Below are positions 17,023-26,498 of a DNA stretch of 64,000 nt, piece by piece. The position numbers and the translations under genes are program-made. The stretch comes from Rariloculus sp963665575 (GTDB lineage: Bacteria; Pseudomonadota; Gammaproteobacteria; Steroidobacterales; Rariloculaceae). The DNA is taken from NCBI GenBank assembly GCA_963665575.2, contig CAXXDW010000006.1:372001-436000 (forward strand), read 5' to 3'. How positions within the stretch are numbered: the first letter of the stretch is position 1; each line of letters begins with the position of its first letter. The notes below the pieces were generated by a model. It was given only the letters and a program-made list of their open reading frames with translations, did no database searches and had not been told where the DNA came from.

Positions 17023-18792
17023 TCATCTGCGCGGCAACGCAAACGAGTAGATCGCATTGTGTTCCTGTACGACGTCGATACCGCTGATGCTCGCCGGCGT
17101 CCCGGTTCCCGACGTACCGTTGCCGGTCAGGACCGCAACGTACTGCCGGCCGTCCGCGGCATAGGTGATCGTGCTCGTCTGGATGGTTCCGCCAAGTACG
17201 GCTTCCCAAAGTACCTCGCCGTCGTCGGGGTCGAACGCCCGGAAGCGCCGCGCGATGTCGCCCCAGAAGAGCAGGTCGCCGGCGGTCACGAGGGCCGAGC
17301 CGTTGCCGGGCGCGACCTGCGAGTGAATGCGCTGCATCCTGCCGGTCGAAAGATCGATCCTGGCCATTGACGAGTAGTCCTCAAGCTCCGTGCCCGGGCG
17401 GAGCATCCCGACTCTCGGCCCGAAACCGGACGGCGCAGAGGCATTCGACGTCATGTCGAGGCAGGCATCGTGATAGGGAACGTAGAGCGCGTTGCGGGTC
17501 GGATCGTAGGCCGTTGACCAGTAGCTGCGGGTATTGTGGTAACAGACGAGTTGCCGCTGACCGTCTTCGGTGAACATGCGTTCTGCATTGATCACCGTGC
17601 GGCCCGTTTCAACGTTGATGTCCGCAATGTGGAACTCGGGGATGTCGTAGGGGAAGGGCGTCGCCCAGAGGAATTGTCCGGTCGCGCGGTCGAGCAGCCA
17701 GATGCCGCCGCCCTCCCCGACCATGACGACGGCTTCGCGAATCGAGCCGCGCTCGATCGCGGGATTGATCCACTTGACGGCTTCCGGATCCGGCTCGAAG
17801 ACCGTCGAGATGATCGTTCGCTCGTGCAGGTGGTCGAGATCCCAGTCGTCGCCGGGGTTGTGCTGGTAATACCAGACGAGTTCGCCGAGCTCGATGTCGA
17901 GCGCGACGGTCGAGTTGCTGTAGAGGTCCGCCGGCGCCGTCGTCGGCACCGCGTCGACGCTGCCATGCCGCGTGAGCCGCGTGTACGGCGTCGGGTTGGC
18001 GATGCCCCAATAGGTGATCTTCCGCTCCGGGTCGTAGGAGCCCGGCAGGCCCCAGGAGCTTGCGACGCGCTCGTCCAACGGAACGTTGCCCCAGGTATCG
18101 CCGTCGCGCGTTCCCGGCGCTGCGGTCAGGTAGAACTTCCAGGCCTCTTCGCCCGTAAACACATCGTGCGCCGAAATGAAGCAGCCGGAGCGCTGAAGGC
18201 AGGCGCGATTCGTGATCACCTTGCCGTCGGCGACGAGCACGCCGCCCGTGTGGCGCGTGTTCGTCGTCACGTCGAAGACTTCCGTTTGCCAGCGAATTTC
18301 GCCGGTGGCGGCGTCGAGCGCGACGATGAGGCCATCGGGCGCCGGATAGAAGATCAGGTCGGCGTAGATGGCGATACTCTTCTGGCGCTGAGACTCCGGT
18401 GGTCCGACGAACCCGACCGCGCTGTTGGGGATCTCGTGCGAGTACGACCAGATACGATCGCCGTTCGTGGCGTCGACCGCGATGACGCCGGCCCCGGGTT
18501 CGATCAGGTACATGACGCCGTCGTAGACGAGCGGGGTCGACTCCTGCACGCCCGCCGGCAGTCCCAGCGACCATGCGAGTGCCAGTTCGGACACGTTGTC
18601 GCGGTTGATCTCGTCGAGCGGACTGAACCGCTGCTGATCGTAGGTGCGGTTGATCATGAGCCAATCCGCCGGATCCGGATTCTGCAGCATCTGGTCGGTG
18701 ACGGCCTGGAAGTCGCTGACCTGACCGAGCGCCGGTGCCGAGGCCGAGGCCGCGACGAGGCCAACAAAGACCAGTCTTGTGATCGCGCGCAT
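17023..18792 (-). CDS. PQQ-dependent dehydrogenase (quinoprotein), no cytochrome domain
   Basis: Secreted eight-bladed quinoprotein of 589 residues, about the size of methanol or glucose dehydrogenase catalytic domains. The signal peptide ends ALG or ALGQ. Propeller motifs include DATNGDRIWSYSHEI, DAATGEIRWQTEVFD and DPDDGEVLWEAVLGG. The catalytic Asp region reads NPGDDWDLDHLHER. Unlike the quinoprotein at the left edge it lacks a vicinal Cys-Cys pair, and there is no CxxCH, so electrons must go to a separate carrier. A possible -10 (TAGAAT, complement of 18826-18831) lies 34 bases before the start. It diverges from the amidohydrolase gene at 18946. The substrate is unknown. Confidence 0.92.
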   Translation of the reverse strand: MRAITRLVFVGLVAASASAPALGQVSDFQAVTDQMLQNPDPADWLMINRTYDQQRFSPLDEINRDNVSELALAWSLGLPAGVQESTPLVYDGVMYLIEPGAGVIAVDATNGDRIWSYSHEIPNSAVGFVGPPESQRQKSIAIYADLIFYPAPDGLIVALDAATGEIRWQTEVFDVTTNTRHTGGVLVADGKVITNRACLQRSGCFISAHDVFTGEEAWKFYLTAAPGTRDGDTWGNVPLDERVASSWGLPGSYDPERKITYWGIANPTPYTRLTRHGSVDAVPTTAPADLYSNSTVALDIELGELVWYYQHNPGDDWDLDHLHERTIISTVFEPDPEAVKWINPAIERGSIREAVVMVGEGGGIWLLDRATGQFLWATPFPYDIPEFHIADINVETGRTVINAERMFTEDGQRQLVCYHNTRSYWSTAYDPTRNALYVPYHDACLDMTSNASAPSGFGPRVGMLRPGTELEDYSSMARIDLSTGRMQRIHSQVAPGNGSALVTAGDLLFWGDIARRFRAFDPDDGEVLWEAVLGGTIQTSTITYAADGRQYVAVLTGNGTSGTGTPASISGIDVVQEHNAIYSFALPRR

Positions 18793-18945
18793 GATTTCCC
18801 CTTCACCTGGTGTTCTTTTCCGCCGATTCTACTCGATGGCCTCGCGCCAACGCGCTCGCCCGGCCATGATTCGGACCGTTGCAACCCGATACGATCTATC
18901 ATCTGACGCTGCGATACACCAAAGCCAAGTACAGGGGGACCTGCC

Positions 18946-20625
18946 ATGCCGCACGCCGACAAGCTCGCGCTTCTGGTACTCGCCGCGGCAGCGGCAAGCA
19001 CGGCGAACGCCCAGTCCGACTGCCCGGCGGTCAACGACGTAGTGTTGACGGGCGGGGCCATCCACACGATGAATGCCGACGACTCGGTGGTCGAATCCGT
19101 GCGCATCGTCGGCGATCGATTCGCCGCGCTCGGCAACGGGACGCTCGGCGCCACGGACTGCACCGAAATCATCGATCTCAACGGCCGCACGGTCGTTCCG
19201 GGCCTCATCGACAACCACAACCACATCGTCCTGCTCGGGCTTCGCCCCGGTCACGACACACGCATCGAGTCTGCCGCATCGATCGAGGACGTACAGGCGC
19301 TGATCGGCGCGCGGGCAGCGGAGCTTCCGGCCGGCGCGTGGATCACGTCGATCGGCGGCTTCAACAGGAACCAGTTCGTGCCGCCGCCCGGCGAACCGCG
19401 CTTCCCGACGCTCGCCGAGCTCGACGCCGCTGCGCCCGACCACCCCGTCTACATCCACGAGTCATTTGCCGGGCCGGCGGCCACGAATTCGCTCGGCACG
19501 GCGTTCTTCGAGAGCCAGGGCATCGAGGTCGGCGTGGACGGTGCGGACACCGGCTTCATCGCAGGCGGCTTTCAGACACCCAACCCGGCGACCCGGGCGC
19601 TCCACGAGCTCAGGCTGTTGCAGACGCTCGACGATCAGAAGCGCGGCACGCTCGACACGATGCGCTACGCCGCGAGCCTCGGCATCACCACGCACCTCGA
19701 TCAGGGCGGTTTTCCGGCCGCCGGCACAGCCGCCGACGGCGCCGCCCATTTCGACCGCTATCGCGCCTACGACGCGCTGCTCGCACTGCATGCGGAAGGC
19801 GCGCTGATCAACCGCATCCGCCTGAACTTCCTGCACATGGAAACCGATCCCGCGACGCCGGAGCTTGAGGCGCGGCTGCTGAACGTGTTTCCCGACTTCG
19901 GCGGTCCCATGCTGCGGGTCGTCGGAATCGGCGAGTTCACGGCCGGCGCCAGCCCGATCATCGGCGAGGCGAGCGAGGAATGGCTCGCGGGCACCCGGCG
20001 CGTCGCCGAAGCCGGCTGGCGGAACGAAAACCACTCGCTGACGCCGGCCGATTTCCCGGTCATCATCGACAGTTGGCAGAGCATCCATGAGTCGCTCCCG
20101 GCGCCGGGCATCGCCAACCTTCGGTGGGTTCTCGCACACGCGCCGTTCATCACGCGCGAATACGCGGACAGGCTCGCGGCGCTCGGCGGCGGGGTCAGCG
20201 TGCTCGGCGGCTGGCGCTACATCAGCGGCAGCGCCCAGGCCAACGGACCGCCGTTCCGCATGCTCGTCGACAGCGGCGTCCCGGTCGGCATGAGCTCCGA
20301 CGGCATGCAGATCTCGCCGATGAACCCGTGGATCGGCCTCTACTACATCGTCACGGGCATCAACGCACGCGGCGAACTCATCAACGAAGGCCAGACGCTC
20401 GAGCGCGACGAGGCGTTACGGCTCTACACGGCCGCAAACGGCTGGTTCCTCAACGAGGAAGACGATCTCGGCACGATCGAACCCGGCAAGTATGCCGATC
20501 TCGCGGTGCTGAACGCTGACTACTTCGATCCGGACGCCGTGCCGGACGAGGCCCTCAAGCAGATTCGTTCCGAGTTGACGCTCGTCGGGGGCGAGATCGT
20601 CTACGGTGATGCGGCAGCTCTGTAG
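18946..20625 (+). CDS. Secreted amidohydrolase family protein (YtcJ-like)
   Basis: Exported metal-dependent hydrolase of 559 residues in the amidohydrolase 3 group. A signal peptide ends TANAQ. The composite beta-sandwich domain starts DVVLTGGAIHTMNADDSVVESV, followed by GLIDNHNHI, where H-x-H binds the metal. Later catalytic positions appear in RWVLAHAPF and MSSDGMQISPMNPW (Asp). The C-terminus returns to the sandwich domain (GTIEPGKYADLAVLNADYFD). Members cleave amides, ureas or similar C-N bonds; the substrate is unknown. The gene is the last one before the catabolic cluster and differs from it in strongly GC-rich codon use. Confidence 0.88.
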   Translation: MPHADKLALLVLAAAAASTANAQSDCPAVNDVVLTGGAIHTMNADDSVVESVRIVGDRFAALGNGTLGATDCTEIIDLNGRTVVPGLIDNHNHIVLLGLRPGHDTRIESAASIEDVQALIGARAAELPAGAWITSIGGFNRNQFVPPPGEPRFPTLAELDAAAPDHPVYIHESFAGPAATNSLGTAFFESQGIEVGVDGADTGFIAGGFQTPNPATRALHELRLLQTLDDQKRGTLDTMRYAASLGITTHLDQGGFPAAGTAADGAAHFDRYRAYDALLALHAEGALINRIRLNFLHMETDPATPELEARLLNVFPDFGGPMLRVVGIGEFTAGASPIIGEASEEWLAGTRRVAEAGWRNENHSLTPADFPVIIDSWQSIHESLPAPGIANLRWVLAHAPFITREYADRLAALGGGVSVLGGWRYISGSAQANGPPFRMLVDSGVPVGMSSDGMQISPMNPWIGLYYIVTGINARGELINEGQTLERDEALRLYTAANGWFLNEEDDLGTIEPGKYADLAVLNADYFDPDAVPDEALKQIRSELTLVGGEIVYGDAAAL

Positions 20626-20714
20626 CGGGCTGCAGATTACGCAGCGACGTCTATGGGGCCTGCATCCGCAGTAACCGGCCAGGATTCACCGATCTCAGCC
20701 AAACTATTGACGAA

Positions 20715-20747
20715 ATTGTTGACAATATGTGGTGCTGGGACAACAAT
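20715..20747 (+). promoter_or_regulatory. Predicted promoter and operator of the catabolic cluster
   Basis: TTGACA (20719-20724), 17 bases, then AACAAT (20742-20747) make a candidate sigma-70 promoter. ATTGT-TG-ACAAT (20715-20726) is a perfect palindrome over the -35 box. ATTGTTG (20715-20721) and CAACAAT (20741-20747) also pair as a wider inverted repeat covering both promoter boxes. The ATTGT-nn-ACAAT form resembles operators of GntR/FCD regulators, one of which is encoded at 25798 in this cluster. Repression by that protein is inferred. Confidence 0.55.
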
Positions 20748-20814
20748 CAGTTTCACTCACAGGCTCGAACGCAGATCGTCCGTAACAGGAATCGCTGTTA
20801 CCAAGGAGAACGCA

Positions 20815-23343
20815 GTGACAAGAAACGCAACAAAACTGACGCTGGCCGGCGCAATCGGGTCAATTCTTGCACCTGCTGTGTTTGCCCAACAGCTTGAGGA
20901 AATCGTCGTGACCGCGACTCGACGCGCGGAGAGTCTGCTGGACGTGCCGATTTCAGTCACGGCGATCACTGGTGAGGCAATTCTCGACCATGGTTTCTCG
21001 GACATGGAGGACCTGTCGACCTTCATCCCGAATCTCTATATGCGTGACAGCTTCACCGGTCAGAACATTCGGATAAGAAGTATCGGCACATCGACGGGTA
21101 ACGAAGCATTTGAGCAGGCTGTTGCGCAGTTTCACGACGGCGTCTACTACGCTCGCGACAATCTGAGCCAGAACGGGTTTTACGACCTCGAGCGGGTCGA
21201 GATCGTACGCGGTCCACAGCCAACCTTTGCCGGACAAAGCGCCACGGCAGGCGCATTGAACTACATCAGCCGCAGGCCGGGGGCTGCGTTTGAGGGACAC
21301 GTACTGGCGCAGTACGGTTCCGATGAGGAATCGAGCCTGGAATTCGGATTCGGTGGACCGATCAGCGACGACTTCGGCCTTCGACTCGCCGGCCGGACGT
21401 ATCAGCTCGACGACGCGGGCTACACCGACGTGACTACCGGCAAGAAGCTCGGGATCAAGGACAACGGCAGTATTCGGCTGACCGGCCTCTGGACGCCGGG
21501 CGACAACTTCGAGATGACCTTCAAGTACGAATACAACGAAGTCTGGCAGGTCGGCACTCCGCGCGAGTACTCGCGCTGCGACCTGCGCCCGGAATTCAGT
21601 TCAGCGCATACCGCAGTCACGGCCAACATGCCGGCTGTCTGCGCACTCGACGTGCTTTTCAATGGCACGACGCTCGACGTGCTCGACGGTCTGACTGCAA
21701 CCGGAGGTACGCAGGACATTTGGGAAGTGGTCGAGGCACTCGATGCACAATTCGGCCTGACACCGGGTGATCGCACGAGGAACGCAGGCACCCTACCCAA
21801 CGGCGATCCGGTATTTGGCAACTCGTATACGCCGATTCCGTGCACTGAACTTAACCCTGCAACTGGCTCACGCTGGCCGCGTTGCAGCCCCGTAGCGCGT
21901 GGTCTCAACAATGTTGCCGAATACGGATTCGACGAGGAACGCTCGCATGAGTCCGACATTTTCCTTGTCGACATGAACTGGGACGTCGGTGACTATACGC
22001 TCAACATCACTACATCGAATGTCGAGTACGACAAGCACGACTGGCTCGACCCCGATGCCGGGACCGTCGCGGTCTTCACCGACGAGCGCATCGAAACGTT
22101 CGCTCAGACGGCGTTCGAGTTGAGAATCGCGTCGCCTGTCGACCGCAGGTTCAACTGGATGCTCGGTGCCTACACGCAGCAAAGCGATCTCGATACGACG
22201 ATCGACGTTTTCCTGCCAAGGACGCTTGGTCCGGCGCCTGCCGGCGCAATCGCCGTTTCGTTCGGCGGCGACCTCGTCGAGGAAGCGACCTGGACGAGCT
22301 TGTTCTTCGCCGGCACCGTAAACCTTACTGAATCCTTCCGCCTCAATGTCGGCGGCCGGCTGCAGGACATCGAAAAGGACGGTGCGCTGACGCCGACGAG
22401 GCAATTCCTGTATGAAGGCGCGACGACCTACTACCCAAACGGCTACCGCGAGCGCATTCCCGGCACCGTTGCAACCGACACCGCCGATGCGGACGACACT
22501 CTGCCCGAAATCGGAATCGAATGGGACGTCCGCGACACCGGCATGATGTACCTGAAATACGCCGAAGCGCTCAAGGCCGGCGGCTTTGTGATGTCCCCGG
22601 CAATCGGCGGCCGGCTGCCGAATCCGTTCACCTACCTGCCGGAGTTTGCCGAAGGGTTCGAGTTTGGCTACAAGAGCCTGCTCGCGAACAACTCACTGGA
22701 GCTGAATTTTGCCGTGTACGACGTCGATTACACGAATCTGCAGGTTTCCATATTCCTGAGTGAGGAGGGGCGTTTCGTTACGGGCAACGCCGCCCAGGCT
22801 CACACGACGGGAGTCGAAATCGACGGACGCTGGGCTGCGACTGACAATTTCACACTCGGTTTTGCGGCAGCACTGAATCAAGCCGAGTACGACCGTTATG
22901 ACGCGGCCGACTGCAATTCGCTCGACGCCAAGCTCAGGGGAACCCCCTGCTTCAACGATCTCGCGGGTGTTCCGTTGCCGATTTCGCCGGACTATACGGT
23001 TTCGCTCATGCCGCAGTACAGCTTCCGCATCGGAGAGATGGATGCGTTCTTCAGTGCAATGATGATGTTCAGCGACGGCTACGATGTCGGTTTCGACTTC
23101 GATCCGCTCGATAGTGTGCCGAGCCACCACCGACTCGACGTCCGTCTCGGAATCTCGCCGCCAAGCGGCCAGTGGGAGATCGCGCTGTACGGACGCGACA
23201 TCACGGACGAGCGGCTCAAGGTCGGAAATACCGGCGATTTTCAACACAAGACCATTGACCAGACCATCTTTGATGCCGGAGGAAACGCGCGCCAGCGTGG
23301 CGCGCGCTGGGGTATACAAGGGAGCTATTTCTTCGGGAGCTAG
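20815..23343 (+). CDS. TonB-dependent outer-membrane receptor
   Basis: Outer-membrane transporter of 842 residues, with substrate uptake driven by TonB. The GTG start at 20815 is set by AAGGAG 6 bases upstream; the frame extends further up without coding character. The signal peptide ends VFAQ, directly followed by QLEEIVVTATRR, a TonB-box-like segment. The plug domain follows (about 40-150: DVPISVTAITGEAI ... FYDLERVEIVRGPQ), then a 22-strand barrel ending in Ser after FFG. The class with EEIVVTATRR commonly imports carbohydrates, aromatic compounds or other complex organics rather than iron. As first gene of the cluster it probably brings in the substrate; a palindromic operator lies just upstream. 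Confidence 0.93.
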   Translation: MTRNATKLTLAGAIGSILAPAVFAQQLEEIVVTATRRAESLLDVPISVTAITGEAILDHGFSDMEDLSTFIPNLYMRDSFTGQNIRIRSIGTSTGNEAFEQAVAQFHDGVYYARDNLSQNGFYDLERVEIVRGPQPTFAGQSATAGALNYISRRPGAAFEGHVLAQYGSDEESSLEFGFGGPISDDFGLRLAGRTYQLDDAGYTDVTTGKKLGIKDNGSIRLTGLWTPGDNFEMTFKYEYNEVWQVGTPREYSRCDLRPEFSSAHTAVTANMPAVCALDVLFNGTTLDVLDGLTATGGTQDIWEVVEALDAQFGLTPGDRTRNAGTLPNGDPVFGNSYTPIPCTELNPATGSRWPRCSPVARGLNNVAEYGFDEERSHESDIFLVDMNWDVGDYTLNITTSNVEYDKHDWLDPDAGTVAVFTDERIETFAQTAFELRIASPVDRRFNWMLGAYTQQSDLDTTIDVFLPRTLGPAPAGAIAVSFGGDLVEEATWTSLFFAGTVNLTESFRLNVGGRLQDIEKDGALTPTRQFLYEGATTYYPNGYRERIPGTVATDTADADDTLPEIGIEWDVRDTGMMYLKYAEALKAGGFVMSPAIGGRLPNPFTYLPEFAEGFEFGYKSLLANNSLELNFAVYDVDYTNLQVSIFLSEEGRFVTGNAAQAHTTGVEIDGRWAATDNFTLGFAAALNQAEYDRYDAADCNSLDAKLRGTPCFNDLAGVPLPISPDYTVSLMPQYSFRIGEMDAFFSAMMMFSDGYDVGFDFDPLDSVPSHHRLDVRLGISPPSGQWEIALYGRDITDERLKVGNTGDFQHKTIDQTIFDAGGNARQRGARWGIQGSYFFGS

Positions 23344-23423
23344 TCCCCTTGGGAATTAGCTTTGTTGAACGGCACGGTCGCTGCCGGGACCGTGCCATCA
23401 GCTTGAGCAGAAGGAATTGACAA

Positions 23424-24998
23424 GTGCCCTCTTCCGCCGTAACTCGTGACCTCGCAGACCGTTGGCCGATCGTCGCAGCGGGCGTTGTGGCGCTATGCAT
23501 CGTATCGTCGGCCGGTGCCCAGCACAGCGCGGCCAATCGTTGGTGGTCTGAAGGTTCCGGACATCTGCTGCCAGGCCGCGTAGCGTATCCGAACGATTAC
23601 GGCGAGCTCGGCATCGTCAATGCATCCGGCAACTACGACACCGCAGGAAACGCTTTCTTCGAACCGATCGGCACGAACGGGCGAGCATGCGTGACCTGCC
23701 ATCAGCCGGCCGATGCGATGTCGATCTCCACGCAGACGATTCAGCAACGCTGGCAGGAGACGAACGGTCATGATCCGCTATTCGCCGCGATCGATGGCCG
23801 CAATTGTCCTCATCTGCCGTCGGGAGATCCGCAAGCGCATTCGCTGCTGCTCGAGCGCGGTCTGATTCGGGTGTTTTTGCCCTGGCCGCCGCGCGATGCT
23901 GCGGGCAAGGAGATCACTCCGGAATTCACGATCGAGGTCGTTCGCGACCCGAGCGGTTGCAACACCCATCCCAAATACGGCCTCGAAAGCGACGAGCCGA
24001 CGGTTTCCGTTTATCGGCGACCGCGAATGGTCGCCAATCTCAAATTCGTGACGGCTGCGGACTTTGGTGTTACACCATTCAGCATCAAGGATTCGCGCCC
24101 AACCGACCGTGATCCTGAGACCGGCCGGCTCGTCAACATGAACATGATGGCAGATGCGCGCGAGCCGACGCTGAAAACCCAGGCGATTTCCGCAGCGCTC
24201 GAACATCTTCAGACAGATGGGCCGCCGAGTGAGGCGCAACTGGCCGAAATCATCGATTTCGAATCGCAAATTTACGCCGCGCAGCTACGTCATGTCGGCG
24301 CCGGCGACCTCGATGAGCCCGGTGGGCCGCAGGCGCTCGGGCCACAGGCGCTCGTGGATGGCAGCACAGGTGTCCTCGGCAACAATACGACGCGATACGT
24401 GTTCCCGATGGGTGACGCGTGGAAATCACTTCCGCGTACAGGTGACGCAGACAGCGACACCGAGCGTGAGTTTCGCGAATCGGTCGCACGCGGCCACGAT
24501 GTGTTCTTCTTCCGTACATTCTGGATCCGCGATGCAATGCACATCAACAACATCGGGCTTGGGAACCCGATCAAGCGGACCTGCTCGACCTGTCACGGTA
24601 TGCATATGACCGGCATGGACGTTGCAAACGGCTGGGTCGACGTCGGAACGACGAACCTGCCGTGGGCCAGCACGGTGCTGCAGGATCCGTGGTCCGACAG
24701 GGAGCCGGAGCTGCCGTTGTTCAGGCTCACCTGCTCCGGATCCCACGCGCCACACCCGTTTCTGGGCCGAACGATCTTTACGCAGGATCCCGGGCGCGCA
24801 CTGATCACCGGCAAGTGCAACGACATCGGCGCGATCGTCATGCAGCAGTTTCGCGGAATGGCGGCGCGCGCGCCGTACTTCGTCAACGGTTCGGCGAAAA
24901 ATCTCCGCGAGCTCATCGACTTCTACGATCGGCGCTTCAACATTCGCTATTCGGAGCAGGAGAAGATCGATCTGGAGAACTTCCTGAGCACTCTATGA
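23424..24998 (+). CDS. Di-heme c-type cytochrome, cytochrome c peroxidase/MauG-like
   Basis: Periplasmic protein of 524 residues with a GTG start behind AAGGA. A signal peptide (to about residue 32) precedes two heme sites, CVTCH at 89-93 and CSTCH at 387-391. The wide spacing and the C-terminal sequence GMAARAPYFVNGSAKNLRELIDFYDRRFNI match the bacterial di-heme peroxidase/MauG superfamily, where that region frames the second heme. The total length is larger than classical peroxidases (about 350), owing to an insertion between the hemes. It may oxidise the imported compound or pass electrons during its modification; neither is shown by sequence. It lies 80 bases after the receptor gene and is probably co-transcribed. 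Confidence 0.82.
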   Translation: MPSSAVTRDLADRWPIVAAGVVALCIVSSAGAQHSAANRWWSEGSGHLLPGRVAYPNDYGELGIVNASGNYDTAGNAFFEPIGTNGRACVTCHQPADAMSISTQTIQQRWQETNGHDPLFAAIDGRNCPHLPSGDPQAHSLLLERGLIRVFLPWPPRDAAGKEITPEFTIEVVRDPSGCNTHPKYGLESDEPTVSVYRRPRMVANLKFVTAADFGVTPFSIKDSRPTDRDPETGRLVNMNMMADAREPTLKTQAISAALEHLQTDGPPSEAQLAEIIDFESQIYAAQLRHVGAGDLDEPGGPQALGPQALVDGSTGVLGNNTTRYVFPMGDAWKSLPRTGDADSDTEREFRESVARGHDVFFFRTFWIRDAMHINNIGLGNPIKRTCSTCHGMHMTGMDVANGWVDVGTTNLPWASTVLQDPWSDREPELPLFRLTCSGSHAPHPFLGRTIFTQDPGRALITGKCNDIGAIVMQQFRGMAARAPYFVNGSAKNLRELIDFYDRRFNIRYSEQEKIDLENFLSTL

Positions 24999-25011
24999 AG
25001 AGGCCCGCGAC

Positions 25012-25794
25012 ATGAATCGACGCACAATCATGACATCCACGTTGCTCATCGCCGCTACCGCGACAGCCGAGCCTCCGCCCGCGTCGCAACGCAATTTCGT
25101 GAGCTGCCCGATCGTGCGCGACACGGCGACCGTTCCGTGCTGGCTCTCGGAATACGACGGCGAACTGTACTACCTTGGCATCCAGACCGACGTCAGTGCG
25201 GATTTCGACCCGCCGTTTCTCGGCCACAACGTACTTGTCGAGGGCACGATCAGCGATCAGGAGCGCATCTGCGGCGGCATCGTGCTCGATCCGGTCAGGA
25301 TCTCGCCGATGCTGGATTTCGACTCGCGCTGTAACACGATTCTTCCAGCCGAGGATCGCTACACCGTGCCATTCGCGCCAAGGCCGCCGGGACCGAGCGG
25401 CGGACGTCTTGCATTCCAGCGGCCACCGCCCGAACCCGAGGTTATTGTGCCGCCATACGCAGCGCGGGAATTCGAGCTTTTCTACGATTTTGACATGCTG
25501 ATCATGGGCCGGCACGCAGGCACGCTGGCGCAGGTCCTCGATTACGCGACAAAGACCGGGGCGCGTACGATCGAGGTGACCGCTTCGAGCGGCGCGACCT
25601 TGCTGTCCGACGGTACACACATGGCCGAAGACATTTCGCTCGCGCCCAAGCGTGCGAATGAAGTGGCTCGATTGCTTCAGACGGGCGGACTTGCCGATCG
25701 CCGCTTCGAGATCGAAGCCGAGTCAGAACAGGAGAGCCCGGATGGCGTCGACGACTGGCGCTCACGACGGACACTGATTCGAGTGGCGCCCTGA
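25012..25794 (+). CDS. Exported protein with degenerate OmpA-like C-terminal domain
   Basis: Protein of 260 residues, not clearly assigned. The N-terminus is short and weakly hydrophobic (MNRRTIMTSTLLIAATATAEP), consistent with a signal peptide. The middle carries four to five cysteines (SCPIVRDTATVPCW, ERICGG, SRCNT), which could form disulfides. Residues about 155-260 resemble an OmpA/MotB peptidoglycan-binding domain: YDFDMLIMGRHAG, later APKRANEVARLLQTGGL, and a closing DDWRSRRTLIRV that parallels the usual R-R-V-x-I-x-V strand. It lies between the di-heme cytochrome and the regulator and is followed by the regulator start after 3 bases. An envelope anchor for the cytochrome is conceivable but unproven. 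Confidence 0.65.
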   Translation: MNRRTIMTSTLLIAATATAEPPPASQRNFVSCPIVRDTATVPCWLSEYDGELYYLGIQTDVSADFDPPFLGHNVLVEGTISDQERICGGIVLDPVRISPMLDFDSRCNTILPAEDRYTVPFAPRPPGPSGGRLAFQRPPPEPEVIVPPYAAREFELFYDFDMLIMGRHAGTLAQVLDYATKTGARTIEVTASSGATLLSDGTHMAEDISLAPKRANEVARLLQTGGLADRRFEIEAESEQESPDGVDDWRSRRTLIRVAP

Positions 25795-25797
25795 CTC

Positions 25798-26484
25798 ATG
25801 GCATCGGCGACGGCGGTCACCGCGCGACGGCGCAGCAGGAAACAGGTCGGTGCGGCCAGCGTAGCCAACTGGATTCGCGAGCGGATACGGCTCGGTCGCG
25901 TAGTGCCGGGACAGCGACTGGTCGAGGCCGACATCATCGAACAGACCGGCGCCAGTCGCAGCAAAGTCAGAGAGGCTCTGCAGCGACTTGAGGCAGAGGA
26001 TCTCGTCACCATCGAAGAGTACCGCGGCGCGTCTGTCAAAAAGATCGGACCGGGGGAAATCGTCCAGATCTACCGCGCGCGTATGGCGCTCGAAGGACTC
26101 GCGGCGGCAGAGTTTGCCCAGGCCCATGCGCCCAAACTCAAAACGCGGCTATTGAAAATTCAACACGCAATGAATCGTTGGCGCGATGAAGGTGGTCACC
26201 AACGCTTCGCCGAACTCAACAGCGAGTGGCACAAACAGATCATCGAAGGATCCGGTAATGCCTACGTGGCTCAGTTCGTCGCGAGGCTATCGGTGCCAAC
26301 GTACCGATTGCTCTTTGCGGGCTTCTATAGGGATCAGCGCATCGACGCTGCGAACGCCGATCACCGGAAAATTACTGCGGCGATCGTCGAGGGTCGCGCA
26401 ACAGACGCGGAAGCCGCAATGCGCCAGCACATTAGCGACGGCCTTGCAGCCGTATCGGAACTCGCCACGCAACTCATGGACTGA
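25798..26484 (+). CDS. GntR family transcriptional regulator, FCD subfamily
   Basis: DNA-binding regulator of 228 residues. The N-terminal winged helix-turn-helix (about 20-85) shows the GntR signature: GRVVPGQRLVEADIIEQTGASRS, then KVREALQRLEAEDLVTI. The C-terminal all-helical FCD ligand domain (about 95-220) has the metal-binding His pattern spread over EFAQ, HKQIIEGSGN, DHRKITAAI and MRQHISDGL. FCD regulators usually sense organic acids and repress catabolic operons until bound. The palindrome upstream of the receptor gene at 20715 fits the operator shape of this group. It is probably a local regulator of the cluster. Three bases separate it from the preceding stop. Confidence 0.92.
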   Translation: MASATAVTARRRSRKQVGAASVANWIRERIRLGRVVPGQRLVEADIIEQTGASRSKVREALQRLEAEDLVTIEEYRGASVKKIGPGEIVQIYRARMALEGLAAAEFAQAHAPKLKTRLLKIQHAMNRWRDEGGHQRFAELNSEWHKQIIEGSGNAYVAQFVARLSVPTYRLLFAGFYRDQRIDAANADHRKITAAIVEGRATDAEAAMRQHISDGLAAVSELATQLMD

Positions 26485-26498
26485 CCGGGCCTGACAAG

